A DNA stretch of 64,000 bases from NCBI RefSeq assembly GCF_004923205.2, contig NZ_SELD02000005.1, positions 1 through 64,000 on the forward strand, given 5' to 3'. The notes beneath the pieces are model-generated. The model was not told the origin of the DNA. It did not search any database and worked only from the letters and a program-made list of their open reading frames with translations. The DNA comes from Paracoccus aeridis. Its GTDB lineage: Bacteria; Pseudomonadota; Alphaproteobacteria; Rhodobacterales; Rhodobacteraceae. This document shows positions 63,929-64,000 of the stretch, piece after piece. Positions within the stretch are counted from its first letter, which is position 1. Each line of letters opens with the position of its first letter. The position numbers and the translations under genes were made by a program.

Positions 63929-64000
63929 ATGACCATCGGTTTCCGCATCCTGCCCCGCGCCCGCACCGTGTCCGCCGACCTCGTCCGGGCCTTCGCGGCG
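63929..64000 (+). CDS. Start of a probable RraA-family protein (3' end outside window)
   Basis: First 24 residues, MTIGFRILPRARTVSADLVR plus four more, cut by the window edge. AAGGAG lies just upstream of the ATG, 19 nt after the preceding stop. The opening resembles RraA/HMG-aldolase-type proteins, which often accompany hydroxyacid dehydrogenases. Too short to be sure. Confidence 0.5.
   Translation, partial: MTIGFRILPRARTVSADLVRAFAA

Overview
The window is about 64 kb of a GC-rich alphaproteobacterial chromosome. Several things suggest a Rhodobacterales (Paracoccaceae-type) host that is probably marine or halotolerant: cysS overlapping cimA, the ilvI-ilvH pair, carA divergent from a GatB/YqeY protein, promoters of the form TTGAC-N17-TAGTTT, and large operons for catabolism of osmolytes. 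This placement is inference from gene content, not a database result.

Layout. (1) 1-3.5 kb: the end of a type I restriction-modification locus (hsdS, a PrrC-like ATPase, hsdM). It is visibly more AT-rich than the rest and lies on the 3' side of a tRNA-Ser gene, as in a tRNA-anchored island. (2) 4-21 kb: core genes: cysS, cimA, a squalene/phytoene-synthase-like gene, cheB, an M48 lipoprotein protease, ilvH-ilvI, bpt, glnE, a GT2 glycosyltransferase with an N-terminal MshEN-like domain, carA and yqeY. (3) 21.3-23.7 kb: a small acyl-carrier-protein cluster (LnmK-like hot-dog protein, LpxL-like acyltransferase, divergent ACP). (4) 24-36.4 kb: twelve genes on the minus strand, enuR-ehuABCD-eutABC-doeABCD, a complete route for import of ectoine and hydroxyectoine and breakdown to aspartate. 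Next to it, on the same strand, lie betC-choX for choline-O-sulfate and choline. (5) 39.2-50 kb: a LacI-controlled operon for unsaturated uronides: GH105 hydrolase, KduI, a large unrecognised protein (candidate new carbohydrate-active enzyme), a four-gene sugar ABC importer and KduD. (6) 50.2-52.3 kb: mntH with an overlapping promoter and operator, and a TRIC-type channel. (7) 52.9-60 kb: a signalling cluster: a receiver-less CheB, a CheB-CheR-PAS-GAF-PAS-HWE-kinase hybrid broken by an in-frame TAG, and a single-domain response regulator. (8) 60.4-64 kb: an aldehyde dehydrogenase with an abnormal N-terminus, a LysR regulator, a 2-hydroxyacid dehydrogenase and the first codons of a probable RraA-family gene.

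How the parts work together. Ectoine imported by EhuABCD is hydrolysed by DoeA, deacetylated by DoeB, transaminated by DoeD and oxidised by DoeC to aspartate; EutABC feed hydroxyectoine into ectoine; EnuR senses an intermediate. In the uronide operon the ABC importer supplies unsaturated oligouronides, GH105 releases the unsaturated sugar, and KduI and KduD convert its open form to 2-keto-3-deoxygluconate; the kinase and aldolase needed next are not in the window.

The points most worth following up are the PrrC-like protein with an R-x3-E...H triad inside the hsd locus, the 840-residue protein of the uronide operon, the ACP/acyltransferase/LnmK-like trio, the MshEN-GT2 fusion, and the amber codon in the chemosensory kinase.
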